Assembly: GCA_020726505.1 (NCBI GenBank)
Contig: JAHLEZ010000043.1
Location: forward strand, 248,001-312,000
From: Leptodontidium sp. MPI-SDFR-AT-0119
Taxonomy: Eukaryota; Ascomycota; Leotiomycetes; Helotiales; Leptodontidiaceae
Direction: 5' to 3'
DNA: 64,000 nucleotides
The position numbers and the translations under genes were made by a program. The notes below the pieces were generated by a model. That model was not told the origin of the DNA and did no database searches. It was given only the letters and a program-made list of their open reading frames with translations. Every line of letters starts with the position of its first letter. Within the stretch, counting starts at the first letter, position 1. Below, in pieces: positions 1 through 10,929 of this stretch.

Positions 1-1969
1 CTTCGCCAACTTCATCGCCCTCCTCGCCTTCATAAACCCAGGTCACTACTCCTCCCTTCGTCGCCCTAATCTCCAACTCCATTTTCATCTGCCTCACAAC
101 CGCAACGGTCTCACCCTTCTGGATTTTATCACCCACATCCACCAAGATCTCCATCAGCTGCCCTGGGAATGGAATGATAATGTGATTTGAGTTTCCGGGA
201 TCACCTCGGCGGTGATTGGACGAGCTGGCAAGTGAGCCAAACGATGCTGTTGTCGTGGCCAATGTCAAAGTATACGGAACAGGTTCAGGAGCTGAAGGGG
301 TAGTATAGAGAATCGAGGCCGTCAAAGAGGCTGGGAACTCGTTTCGTAAGACTCTTGTAAGTTGAAGGTGAGAGGGAGCTGGTGTTTTGTTTCCCTCGCT
401 TGACGATTCAGGGGTAAGCGATATTGACCAAGCATCGCCTTTGCGGAAGAGAACATTCGACGCTGCTGCGACAGAATTACTTGATATGTTCGATGATTTT
501 TGTGTCAGATTCTTGTTCAAGGTGGAAGATATCGCTTTCCCAGATTCCAAGATTGGGGGCAAGTTTGCTTCTAGCCACTGTGTGCCACACTGTTGGGAGG
601 CAAAAGCTTCACTTGCAACGATTCCTCGTAATGCATCTAAACTCGTCTTTACACCTTCGATGTGAGTATCAGCAAGAGCTCGCTTTGCCTTTCGAACCAC
701 ATCCTCCCAGCTCGGACCCGTGACGATAATTTTGGCAATCAAGCTGTCGAAATCTGTTCCCACCACGGTTTGCAGCGAAGGTATGAGGTGGGTATCAACT
801 CTGACTCCATTCCCTGCCGGGAATCGGAAAGAATTGATTTTGCCAACGCTTAATGACCAGTCATTCGAGGCGTCTTCAGCTGTGACTCGAAGTTGAAGCG
901 AATGCAAGGGTGGGGGAGTTTCTGGATTTTCGGTCAAATTCGAGATCGAGAGGGACGATAAAGGCTGGCCTTGGGCCAACAGAAGTTGCATCTTGACAAG
1001 GTCTATGCCCATTGCGATAGACTCTGTAATGGTGTGTTCGACTTGCAAACGGGGATTTACTTCTAGAAAGTAGAATTCCGGAGGTGACGCGCGGACCAGG
1101 AATTCGAAAGTCCCCAGGGAGGAATAGTTGACTTTCTGTGCCATCCTCAACGCTGCATCGATGACCTCTCCTATCAATTTACGGTCCGAGATCGAACTCG
1201 GGGCAAACTCAACAACCTTTTGGAACCTGCGCTGGATGCTGCATTCTCGTTCCCAGAGATGCCGCACATTTCCTTGCCCATCACCGATGATCTGAACCTC
1301 AACATGCCGGTAACCATCGATTGCCGCTTTTTCAGCAAACGCTTTCCCACTAGGACTTTCTTTCAAAGCCCTTTTCGCTAGAGATGCCATATCTTTCTCC
1401 TCTCTCACAATCCTGATTCCTCGCCCACCTCCACCATCGACAGCCTTGATGATGATTGGAAATCCGACCGAGCTTGCAAAATTCTGTAACTGGGCGACAT
1501 CGCTTGTTGGCTCTTTCAACGCTGGAAGTACGGGGACTTGACATTCTTCAGCCAGCAATCTTGCTTGCAGTTTATCTCCAGTTCGAGCAAGAATCTCGTG
1601 ACCAGGACCGATGACTAGAGTTCCAGCTTCATTCCACACTCGACGAGCAAAGTCGGGAGACTCTGAGAGGAAGCCGTAACCCGGATGGATGGTGTCTATT
1701 TTGTGTTTCTTTGCGATTTCAATCAGTTCTGAGATGTCGAGGTATGATGCTGGCGAGGCGATTTGGATAGAGTGGGTTGAGCCGTGGGTGTGTGATGTAT
1801 CGTTGGATGTGTATATTGAGTATGTCTCTATGTCTAACTCTCTTGCTGTACACATTATTCGAGTTGCAATCTCACCCCTGGTAAATCGTCAATAGAGCAA
1901 GACAAGACTGCATCTGTGGTCTTACCGGTTCGCCACCAGGAGTCGGTTTATTTGTCTTGTCAAAACCAT
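1..1969 (-). CDS. Acyl-CoA carboxylase alpha subunit (biotin carboxylase plus biotinyl domain), C-terminus cut by window edge
   Basis: It would carboxylate its own biotin with ATP and bicarbonate and pass CO2 to a carboxyltransferase partner, probably the beta subunit encoded divergently. Exons are 1969-1926 and 1877-1, with a 48-bp intron (1925-1878) that splits the conserved opening motif, giving RLLVANR joined to GEIATRI. The HPGYGFLSE motif follows, then the ATP-grasp glycine loop (GGGGRG), HLWERECSIQRR, EVNPRLQVEH, a linker, and a C-terminal lipoyl-like domain with the biotinylation motif QMKME (Lys codon at 85-83). About 640 residues are visible. The biotin lysine normally lies about 35 residues from the end, so only a few residues are missing. 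The two-domain layout resembles methylcrotonyl- and propionyl-CoA carboxylase alpha subunits. Substrate is not decided by this subunit. Exon 2 has no frame breaks. Confidence 0.93.
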
Positions 1970-2294
1970 GACATCGGAATAAATTAAGTACAACTACTGT
2001 AAAGCAAAGTGTATACCGTCTGATGGAATGAAATGATCTAAAACCAGAGAGATGAAAAGCGGTTGATGCTTCTTGGTGTTGAAGAATGGAATGGAGCTGA
2101 TGCTGGTCGGCAAATGGAAACTGGGGCCGAACCGAACCCCATGTTTTGGCGGGGTACATGCAGTAATCACCGAGGCTATTTTTCTGACCTCACTTCAAGC
2201 TGCTACTCATCCACTCTCAGTTTAAGCTTCAAAATGGTTTCTGTCCTGAAGCAATTCGATCTCTTCCAATCGATAAACCCATACCAATAAGACA
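1970..2294. promoter_or_regulatory. Divergent promoter of the carboxylase alpha and beta genes
   Basis: These 325 bp separate the start codons of two head-to-head genes for subunits of one enzyme, so the region must hold both promoters and could co-regulate them. I see no clear TATA box or repeated operator. Confidence 0.6.
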
Positions 2295-4061
2295 ATGACG
2301 AACAATGATAACAGCAAGTCCTCGAAAACGGCCCCCTCGGAGCGATTATCTCAAGTTGCTGGCCATGTAGCTCCCCGAAAGCGTCGCAGTGCGAGGGCCA
2401 AGGACGAACTCCCAGCAGACTACTCTGACATCCTTGGTCAATTAGAGTCCCTCAAAACCATTGCCAGTACACCGGATACCAAGAACAAGGGCTACGTCCG
2501 TCAAAAGCAAGCTGGAAAGCTATGGGTACGGGAACGAGTTCTGGAGCTGCTAGATGAGGGGAGCTTCCGTGAAGTCGGCTCGGTATCTGGAACAGTCCAA
2601 TGGAAGAAGTTGGAAGGAACGAAAGAAGAGCCAGAGTCATACATACCAAGCAACAATGTCCAAGGGTTTGGGACGTTGAGGGGAAGAAGAGTGGTGTTTA
2701 CGGCGGACGACTTCTCGATACGGGCGGGGCACGCAGACGGTGCGTTGATGGAGAAGACAATATACATGGAGAAGTTGGCCATTGCATTGAAGTTGCCTAT
2801 TATCAAGTTGGTCGACGGATCTTCTGGTGGAGGGTCTGTCACAACGATCAAGACTGCCGGTTACTCGTATATCCCGCCCATGCCTTCGTTCAAGCACGTT
2901 GCGGAGCAATTGAATCTGGGAATACCGAATTTGGGTGCAGTTTTGGGGCCAGCCATAGGATTAGGAGCTGCAAGAGTTGTTGCTTGTCACTTCTCGGTTA
3001 TGGCTGCTGATGTTGGATCACTATTCAACGCTGGTCCGAAAGTTGTTGCAGGTAGAGGAGCTCATTTACAGTAATTTCCTATGCTAATCGAAATAGGAGC
3101 TACGTTCGAAGAGGGCCTAAGTTTCACGGATCTCGGTGGACCATCTATGCATTGCACAAACGGAACTATCGACAACCTTGCTGCGAACGAACAAGAATGC
3201 TTTGAGCAACTTCGAACAGTTCTCAGCTATTTGCCGAACTCTGGGGCCTCATTACCTCCCATCATACCTTCTGATGATCCCGTAGATCGGCCATGTGAAG
3301 AACTTCGAACGATCATACCAAGACGAAAAGCTCGAATGTACGACCCCAGGAAGATCATCGCAGCTGTTGTGGATGTCGGAAGTTGGTTTGAAATTGGCGC
3401 ACTCTGGGGTACGACTGCGATTGTTGGCCTTGCTCGATTAGCTGGACGACCTGTTGGGATCATCTCTCTCAATTGCGAGGTCAACGCTGGAGCTCTTGAC
3501 GCCGCGGGAAGTCAGAAGATTACAAGGCACCTGAAATTTTGCGATAGTTTCAACATTCCCATTCTCCAATTTGTGGATGTTCCGGGTTATGCGATTGGGA
3601 CGAACGCGGAAAGAACAGCAACCATGAGACATGGAATTGCTCTTGCTACAACGTATTTCTCTACCACGACTCCAGTCTTCAGTGTTGTGACCAGAAGAGT
3701 CTATGGTGTAGCTGGAGGTATCATGCTTGACTGTCGAGATCCTAGGATGAGAGTTGCATGGCCAAGCGGAGAATGGGGCAGTCTGCCTCTTGATGGTGGC
3801 ATAGAAGTTGGCCATGCTGCAGAATTGAGAGCCATCAAAGACGATGATAAGCGAATGGCTCGATACAAAGAGTTGGAAGAAGAGTATACTCGACTTATGA
3901 ACCCAGTTCGAACCGCGAATGCCTTTGGAGTGGAGGAGATCATTGATCCTGCTTTAACTCGACAGATCGCTGTCGAGTGGTTGAAGCATGTGTATGACGA
4001 ACTTCTTCCTTCGAGACTGTTGGATCGAGCCAATGGGAAAATACATCCAATTTTCTACTAA
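2295..4061 (+). CDS. Acyl-CoA carboxylase beta subunit (carboxyltransferase)
   Basis: It would transfer CO2 from carboxybiotin to an acyl-CoA. Exons are 2295-3051 and 3097-4061; the 45-bp intron has branch-like TGCTAATC, and the spliced protein is 573 residues, the usual size for this family. The N-terminal crotonase-fold half holds FTADDFSIRAGHADGAL and LVDGSSGGGSV; the C-terminal half holds the glycine-rich acyl pocket around VDVPGYAIGTNAERTATMRHG. The loop that usually reads GGAYDVM in propionyl-CoA carboxylases reads GVAGGIM here, followed by AWPSGEWGSLPLDGGIEVG, so it matches neither classical PccB nor MccB and the acyl substrate is open. The first ~35 residues are basic and rich in Ser/Lys and might be a mitochondrial presequence. 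No C-terminal peroxisomal SKL-type signal is present. The alpha subunit lies 325 bp away, head to head. Confidence 0.92.
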
Positions 4062-4347
4062 ACCTGTAAAACAAGAGTCGTCGGCTCTCCTTATCGGGCC
4101 ATATGCCATGCCTGTTTCAACAATCTCCGATAACTCACCAGGTGCGGACGCTCCCAAAGTGCGGAGGTGGGATGGACGTCCAGTATGCAGGTCCCCCCAA
4201 TGCTGACTTCAGGCGATTTCAGGCTCAAGCTGCTCAGCCAATCAGCCTTGATCCGATATCAGAACCAACAATGCACCGCCTCAATCGCAATGTTTTATGT
4301 ATCGGATGGAGGTATGGATATTCCGTAATTATGAAAACCAAGTTTGA

Positions 4348-6495
4348 GTGTGTCGAAACATGAACCAAATTACTCGCAGGCTGCGCTGCTCGCGATTGTG
4401 GAAGAGTCCTAGAACAAAAGGTCTTGCTGCCTGTAGTATCCACCTTCCATCACTCATTACCACCACTACCCTCATCTACTTCAACTTCTCGTCGACTTGG
4501 TTTTCATCTGTCGGCGCCCCAAATCAAAATGCCCAATTCAATGCCTTGCAATTCGCGGCAAAAGTCCACGAAATCGTTATTATCGCCTCCTTATCGGTCG
4601 TTGCGGTTAGCTGCGTTCAGCATGAGCTTTGTCGGCGTCAAGGGCTTGCATTAGGCGGCGTTTTGACTGCTTTTCAGATTACCAACATCCTCACGCTTTT
4701 CAGTTCAGCCCTCTGGAAAAGGTGTTTTACCCAGGGATACACGGCTTATCGCATCCAATTTGGGCTCTTCATCACGATAATTACGGTTTTGAGTGCAATA
4801 GTCGGACCATCTTCTGCGATACTAATGTTGCCATCCGTCGACTCGTGGGATCTATCCATTCCACTGACATGGGATGGGGGTACATTCAAGGATGCTAGCA
4901 TTTTTCTTTCAGGCAATGATTCTACAATTTGGCCTTCAGCTATTACAACATCCAACTTCTTGCCACCTGAATGCATCTTTACCGACGCTTCTACAGCATT
5001 ACAAAATCATTGTGCCTCGGCTGGTCTTCCGATTTTTCTGACCACGCCATGGCAAGGATCTTTGTCTGGCGACGGCTATACCCAAAGCGAAGTCATGTGG
5101 AATTTCTCAATGACAGGCAATGCTTCCGTACAGCATTCAGATGGTCCTCCCGATGTCCACATATACAATCGAGCTGTACAAGGGATAGTACCACAACGCG
5201 AAGCACAATCCATGGATTCCCCGATATTAACCCAAAGTACATTTTCAACTATAAATAATGCCATGATATCGATTTTTAGCAAGGCACGATTTTCTGCATG
5301 GCACCAAGGCGAAATGGAATGGTCAGAGAACGTTGCTTGGAGGTTTTCCTTGCAGAGTGGAAGCAGAACCTTAGCACCTCAGACCTTCGTGATCTGTCAT
5401 ACGGAGCCGCTGCTCCTAAATGCCTCAACCAACACTGTACTTATTGGACAAGACCTGATTTTCCCGCTCCGCGGAGCTGTGAACTGGTCTATGAGTGCTA
5501 CACCCCTTACGGATAAGTGGAATTCTACAAAAGAACAAGTCTCTATGTGGGTAGAACCTCCTGACTTATACGCCGACACTCCCTCCATCTCGTTCGCCTT
5601 GATTGGAAGAACTGGCGAACTGAGGCAATACTTCAACTATTCTGATAACATGTCATCATATGTGATCGCCGCACCCGAGATTGTAACTTGCTCCGTGTAT
5701 GCAAGCTGGCACCCTGTGGACATGACTCTAAGCCCCGGTACGCCTTTTGGAATTTCATCTGCTGCCATCGACAATGGCCCGAATATTACCAAGTACCTAA
5801 AAACCAGCCTACCAATCTCAAATTTCCACGCTAGATTGGGTCAATAACATGACTGAGCCGGGCACGCGAGATATCTACCTGCATACTAGGTGGGCAGATT
5901 TGGCGTTTCCACCAGAGAGCACGGTTGAGAAGATCGTCTCGAACTTTGGGAAACATCTACTAGATGGCCGACGATCGGCAACTCGAGCCGCGCTTTCGGT
6001 TCTGATAACGGATGCTTTGTCGAGATTTGATCCATCTGCAGAGGTCATCAAGCACGCCCACATCCGAATGAGGGGGACTACACTCCAATGCATGACATTT
6101 CAACCTTAGACATGTCAAATCTCACTGAGATCAGGATAACAAGAGACCCCTATGGCTACAGTTACTCCACATCTGGAACCACGAGGTGCCTGGCAATCGG
6201 GGTTATGTTCATCCACATAGCTGGGGCGATGATCCACACCGCATTGGCTGTGTGGCACGGATGGTGGTGTCCGGGACTGCAATCGCTCAGTGACATCTTC
6301 GTTCTCGCTGTTGGGTCATCGAATTGCGAGTCATCGCCTACGAACACTTCTCAAGTTGACTTTGCCACCGATAAACACAAGTGCAATATCCAAGGGCGCG
6401 AAATTGGACATGAGAAGCTTAAGTTGAAGATCAGTGGAAGGTCGGGCACGCTATATTCCAGCGACTGCAACGAACGATCATTTGGGGAACCATAA
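4348..6495 (+). CDS. Fungal-specific multi-pass membrane protein with large N-glycosylated extracellular domain
   Basis: Function unknown. The N-terminal ~160 residues hold about three to four hydrophobic segments. A long polar domain with many N-x-S/T sequons follows (NDST, NFSM, NASV, NWSM, NYSD, NMSS). Near the C-terminus there is one more membrane span just after the motif DPYGYSYSTSG. This layout, with YGYGY-like residues before the last helix, is common in uncharacterised ascomycete proteins. A 70-bp intron at 5738-5807 restores the frame, joining SP to AYQSQISTLDWVNN. A second frame change at about 6020-6085 is needed to enter the last segment (HDISTLDMSNLTEIR), and I could not find a clean splice pair there, so this is either a missed intron or a frameshift. 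The start could be 4348 or 4360. Downstream of the carboxylase beta gene by 286 bp. Confidence 0.6.
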
Positions 6496-8117
6496 GGGCG
6501 CCATTTCATGGCGTGGGGTATTGCGCAGGGACTGAGAAAGACCCGGACGTAGTGCTGTTGAGCTGGGGGATATGTTTGACGATTTACGACGACACGACGT
6601 GCAAGAAGTGAAGAGAGGCTGTTTCTGTGTGAGAACTCGAGAAGCCCTCCATTAGACGAGGGGAGAGGTTTCAAGATGTTCCTCGATAAATGATTTCTTT
6701 CAATGTGGGAACGTGGGTTTCGAATTGAGACCTCATGAGTGTTGGATCTGTCGCAAGTCACGCGATTTACACTCCCTCATCAGAATCCATGTAGTTTTTA
6801 ATTTTCACCCCGGGTCAGGCTGGAAATCCTGAGCATATCACAAACTTTCCCGGGAAGCATTGAGAGCAATTCCAGCCAAGCGGCGAAGGAAACCAGACCC
6901 TACGGCCAACCATCGGAAGAGGCAAAGTCGTCTATCGTCTGCTGTCAAGACTCTTCGGGCTTCAAGAATACATTCGCAAATTTTCTATACCAACCTCTTG
7001 TGGTTACCTGTATCTCAACCTGGTCTGTACATACTCGTCGCATCAACCTGCCACCAAACAACCTTCATAATCCGCTCCACAACCTTCCGCTTCCCATCCT
7101 CTACCTCCACAAAGTGAACCGCACACCTCGTCAGAAGCTTCACCCTAGCTTTCTGCTCCTGGAATCTCCGAATGGATGGGATGAAGCGAGGAACTACGCT
7201 GGAGCTTCAAACAGGCAGAACTGGGTCACATCTAGTTTGGAATTGTTGAAGGAGGTAGCGGACCATTTGGCCTACGATACCGAATGATATATTCTCGCAC
7301 CGATGTGTGTTTGTTATTATTTGAGGTAAATTTTCTCATCTCCTACTTCTGGTTGGATGAAGATAAACATATTTCGTGAAATTGTTCAAGACAAATGGAT
7401 TCTGGCAGCGATTCAGGGACCAAAGAGGGCAAGATGTACCGCGATCAATGTATTTACAGTTCTTGAATCTCATTGGTACAGACGACTTACGACTTGCTTT
7501 CTAAGTTTTCTTCGACATGCGAGCAGCGCATCAGGTTGCATTTACTCATTAGATTATTTTTAAAATAAAAGAGGGGCTCAACGATCCTACTAGTTATTAA
7601 TCTCGAGCACTTTCCAGTAATCCAGCCGCGCGAGTATTAGTGAGGCAATATAAATATTCGGAAAGTTGGTTGAAGAAAGACGTGTGACCATGAGATAATT
7701 CAGCCCCACAAACAGCACAATTCTGGAACTATTTAGAACATGAGTCTCTATTCAAAAATAGAAATACTTGGCAGACCCCTGGTACTATTATTCTCACACG
7801 TTATTCCATTCAATCACGATTATCACTTTCCAACATTCTCCTGTTTCGTGGCCAAGTCTTGTACCTGCTTTGGTTCGACAGGGGTGCTCGAATACGTCAT
7901 CTTCGATTGCGCCGCAATTGAGGCGTCGTCCCGTTGGTTGGCGTGGGCTGTTCCAGGCGACAGGTCCAGCACTTTATCTATCACTCACCACCTCACTTCC
8001 CAACTTCTTCCTTTCTTTTAAAACATCACCACACGCACACTTGCTTTCAATCACGATATCCTCCAACAAACGATTCAACTACAATCGCATCATTTATCAG
8101 AACTCTACATATTCACA
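6496..8117. other. Intergenic region, no convincing intact gene
   Basis: Holds the 3' end of the membrane-protein gene and the promoter and leader of the Pmp3 gene (pyrimidine-rich, from about 7960). One short minus-strand stretch near 7020-7280 reads like old coding sequence and is listed separately. Confidence 0.5.
7018..7281 (-). pseudogene. Possible remnant of an unknown gene
   Basis: Read on the minus strand, one frame gives a coding-like peptide (for example VPRFIPSIRRFQEQ, then LTRCAVHFVEVEDGK, then VERIMKVVWWQVD) that ends in a stop near 7018 and is broken by one in-frame TGA near 7207. I do not recognise the family. No splice sites clearly rescue it. It may equally be chance. Confidence 0.2.
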
Positions 8118-8571
8118 ATGGGTGCCGTCTCTGCTTTGTTGTTGGTCTTGATCACCATCATCTGTAAGTGATAACCACCTTGCGCGATGTTGACCTTCGA
8201 TAGATACTGATATCGTACAGTGCCACCCGTCGGTGTCTATCTTGTTGCAGGATGCGGCGCTGATCTCTTGATCAATATCTGCTTGACGGTTCTTGGGTAA
8301 GTCTGCTTGCTCTGCATTCCAGCCTTTCACTCCCCTCCTCTTCCACAACCTCTGCACTCGGCAATGAGCGTGGATACAAATAGCTGACAATCAACCCTCT
8401 AGATATATCCCAGGCCACATCCACGCCTTCTACCTCGAATACGTCTACTATGACCGCCGCGAACAAGCCCGCGAAGGACGCTTCACTGCATCTCGCGCTC
8501 CAGGCGTCTACAGCGATCGCGTCCAATCTGGCGGCCATGGCTATGGAACGATCGTTCAACCAGTCCAGTAA
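8118..8571 (+). CDS. pmp3: Plasma-membrane proteolipid 3 (Pmp3/UPF0057 family)
   Basis: A small hydrophobic protein of the plasma membrane that, in yeast and plants, affects membrane potential and cation and salt tolerance. Exons are 8118-8163, 8221-8296 and 8403-8571; introns are 57 and 106 bp with GTAAGT donors, and the spliced product is 96 residues. The first helix is LLLVLITIILPPVGVYLVAGCG and the second DLLINICLTVLGYIPGHIHAFYL (given here as landmarks, split at the family's PPVGV and GYIPGHIHAFY signatures). Both signatures are intact. A hydrophilic tail of about 40 residues rich in Arg, Gly and Gln follows, longer than the ~55-residue yeast protein and typical of filamentous fungi. The start is set by the conserved hydrophobic N-terminus. 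The leader is pyrimidine-rich. Confidence 0.93.
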
Positions 8572-9222
8572 AGGGACAATAGCAAACGACAAAACCGCAA
8601 TGAGGGAAGGGAGGATGGCTGGACAATAGATTGATGATTCATGATGATATTTGGCTTGGGACTGCGATAGGCTGGGTTGGGGACAAGCGTGGATAGGATA
8701 CCAATTTGTTCTTGCGCAACTTGCGACTGGTGGCTTGCGTTTCTCCTGCTTTGGGAAATCTCTTTTCGTTACTTGATAAGGTGGATTGAATGACATAACG
8801 AAGGGTTGGAATTCGATTGTCTTTCTCTTTGCGTAGTGCGTAGCGCTGAGCTTTTATCTCCAAGTGAAATAAGTAATTGCAAACGGAATGTCTCCCTAAA
8901 TTAGAACTCTTTCTGATATCTTCATTATGTAGAAAGCACTTCCTAAGAGATACTTTATCAATGTCCTGGCCCATACACAAACCAGCCACGATCAGATTAC
9001 CCCACAATACGCTAACATTTAGCGTGGGTCAAGCCTCAGAAGGCTGTGGCTTGACGAGACGTGTTAAACTCAAGCTCAACATCGCGATTGAGAGAACAGC
9101 TTTCCACGCCCTCTCTCCCATCTCACTCCAAACACCTCTCTCGAATACCGACGACACTCGAATCCATGCAATAGTATCACAAGAATCGAAAAAGATAGGC
9201 TTCTGCCACTAGATATCCCGCC
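8572..9222. other. Intergenic region between pmp3 and spc3
   Basis: About 650 bp with no gene I can support. It must contain the pmp3 3' end and the spc3 promoter; the last 100 bp before the spc3 start are rich in ACTC/CTCT pyrimidine tracts. Confidence 0.5.
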
Positions 9223-10108
9223 ATGCATTCCACAGTTGTCCGCGCCCAGAATGTCTTTGGCTTCTTCACAACTGTGGCCTTCGCTGTCGCAGCTCTGATC
9301 GCATTCTCTGATATACTTGCACCGCGGACACCCAGTTCAAACGTTATTGTAAAGGATGTACAAGTGTAAGGAGCTTCAATTCCATTCTCAGTGATCGCCC
9401 CCTCATTCTCCCAAACCAAAGTTTCCAAATCAGATAAGGAGGCTAATCAACCCCCTCCCCAGTGTCAAAGGCCGTCCCCACTACTACTCCTCCAAGAAAG
9501 AAGAATACGCCGTAATCCGCTTCTCGCTGACGGCCGATCTCTCCTCCCTCTTCAACTGGAACACTAAGCAAGTCTTCGTGTACGTGTCAGCCTCATGGCC
9601 AAACGCAACATCCACCGAGCTCGTCAACGAGGCGGTTATCTGGGATACAATCATCACGAACCCAAGCGCGGATCACTTGCAGAATATCGGGCCCGCGGCT
9701 ATGAAGAAACTGGTTAGGAGTGCGAAGGGGAAGAGTGTTGATCCTTCGAGGTAGGTCCGCTCTTACTTGCTACTATTGCTGCTGCTACAGGTACACCTGG
9801 GAATGGATGGTCTTGAAATACCGAAGGGGATTGTGTTGCGTCGGAGCTATGCTAATGGTATATACAGGGGCAAACTCGACCTCAAGAACCAAAAAGCAAA
9901 ATACCAAATCACCGCCCCAACAGGCAAAGTCGCACAAACGAACGACGTGGTCCTGAATCTACATTACAACGTCCAGCCGTGGGTGGGCATCTTGACTTGG
10001 ACACCGCGGATAGAGTTCGGGCGCTGGAAGAAGATCAAGGGGGGTGTGAGTAAGAAGTTCAAGTTCCCAGCGCTGAAGGTCAAGAAGGCCGAGGAGAAGA
10101 AGGCGTAG
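9223..10108 (+). CDS. spc3: Signal peptidase complex subunit Spc3 (SPC22/23 homologue)
   Basis: An essential ER-membrane subunit of the signal peptidase complex, which cleaves signal peptides from secretory proteins. Exons are 9223-9365, 9463-9750 and 9868-10108 (introns 97 and 117 bp), giving 223 residues, near the family norm. Residues ~10-32 form the single N-terminal membrane anchor (FGFFTTVAFAVAALIAFSDI). The rest is the lumenal domain with the conserved SLTADLSSLFNWNTKQVFVY segment, an N-glycosylation sequon (NAT), and the end motif LHYNVQPWVGILTW. The C-terminus is lysine-rich. The start is chosen by the family MHSTxxRAQN-like opening. Housekeeping gene; it marks this part of the window as core genome. 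Confidence 0.95.
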
Positions 10109-10929
10109 ATTCGGGTGGGTGTGATAGGAATGTTGGTTGGAGCATGGTTTTGCAGGGTTAGAATAGTTCTTGGGACGGGCTTCATATATTGGCCTGGAAT
10201 GGAATTGGGACTGTGCCAGCACTGAGCAATTTTATTTCTTCTTGTTCCAAGTTGGTCGCTATTCTTGAATGCTTGTAAGTGTTTTGTGCTCTTCTTTCGT
10301 ACCCTACGTTTTTGCTGGGCATTTCTCTCTCTGGCTCTCGGCAGCACTCGAAAGATTAAACTACTGCAACTTCCTTCCCCAAGGTAATGTTACCAGTCAG
10401 TTTAACTGCCAAGCAGTATCCAAGGATCAAGAAAACCGCGTGAAAATTGACTTTCTCGCCATGTCACTTCTATGCACTTGTCATCCGGTTCTTCCTGCAT
10501 GTATAGCATAAGCCGAATTCTTGCTTCTTATTTTCACAGCGTCTCAAGTTCGTGAGTGCGAGTAGGGACGTGGACGGGGTGGTCAAAGGTTCTAAGCGAC
10601 CTGGTTTAAGATGACTCTAGTGCCCCAGATTCGTCTGAAGGGTGAACGAACATGAGACCGAAACGGGAATGCGGGAAAGATTGAATGAATGCACTATTGA
10701 GATACAGTCTGTAGACTTGGGGATCTCGGTACTTGAAGTGTGTGCTGCCTTCACTTGAGCTTCTATGCTGCTCTTTGATCGAGGTTGTCGCTGCTACAAT
10801 TGATTTTCATTCGTTCTTTGCTTGCTGTGGCGGCTGCTAGTCATCTTGCTTCGATTGATCACTTTGCTAAGCTACCCTTTTTTTTAATATATTCTGACTC
10901 TCACTGGCTGAGAGTCTTCCCATGCTATA
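10109..10929. other. Intergenic region, spc3 3' end and esterase promoter
   Basis: About 820 bp with no supported gene. A T-rich tract followed by TTTAATATATTC at about 10868-10890 lies some 40-60 bp upstream of the esterase start and may serve as its core promoter. Confidence 0.4.

Noticed and set aside
1350..1544. Small minus-strand frame inside the carboxylase alpha gene
   Set aside because: It overlaps the ATP-grasp coding frame out of phase.
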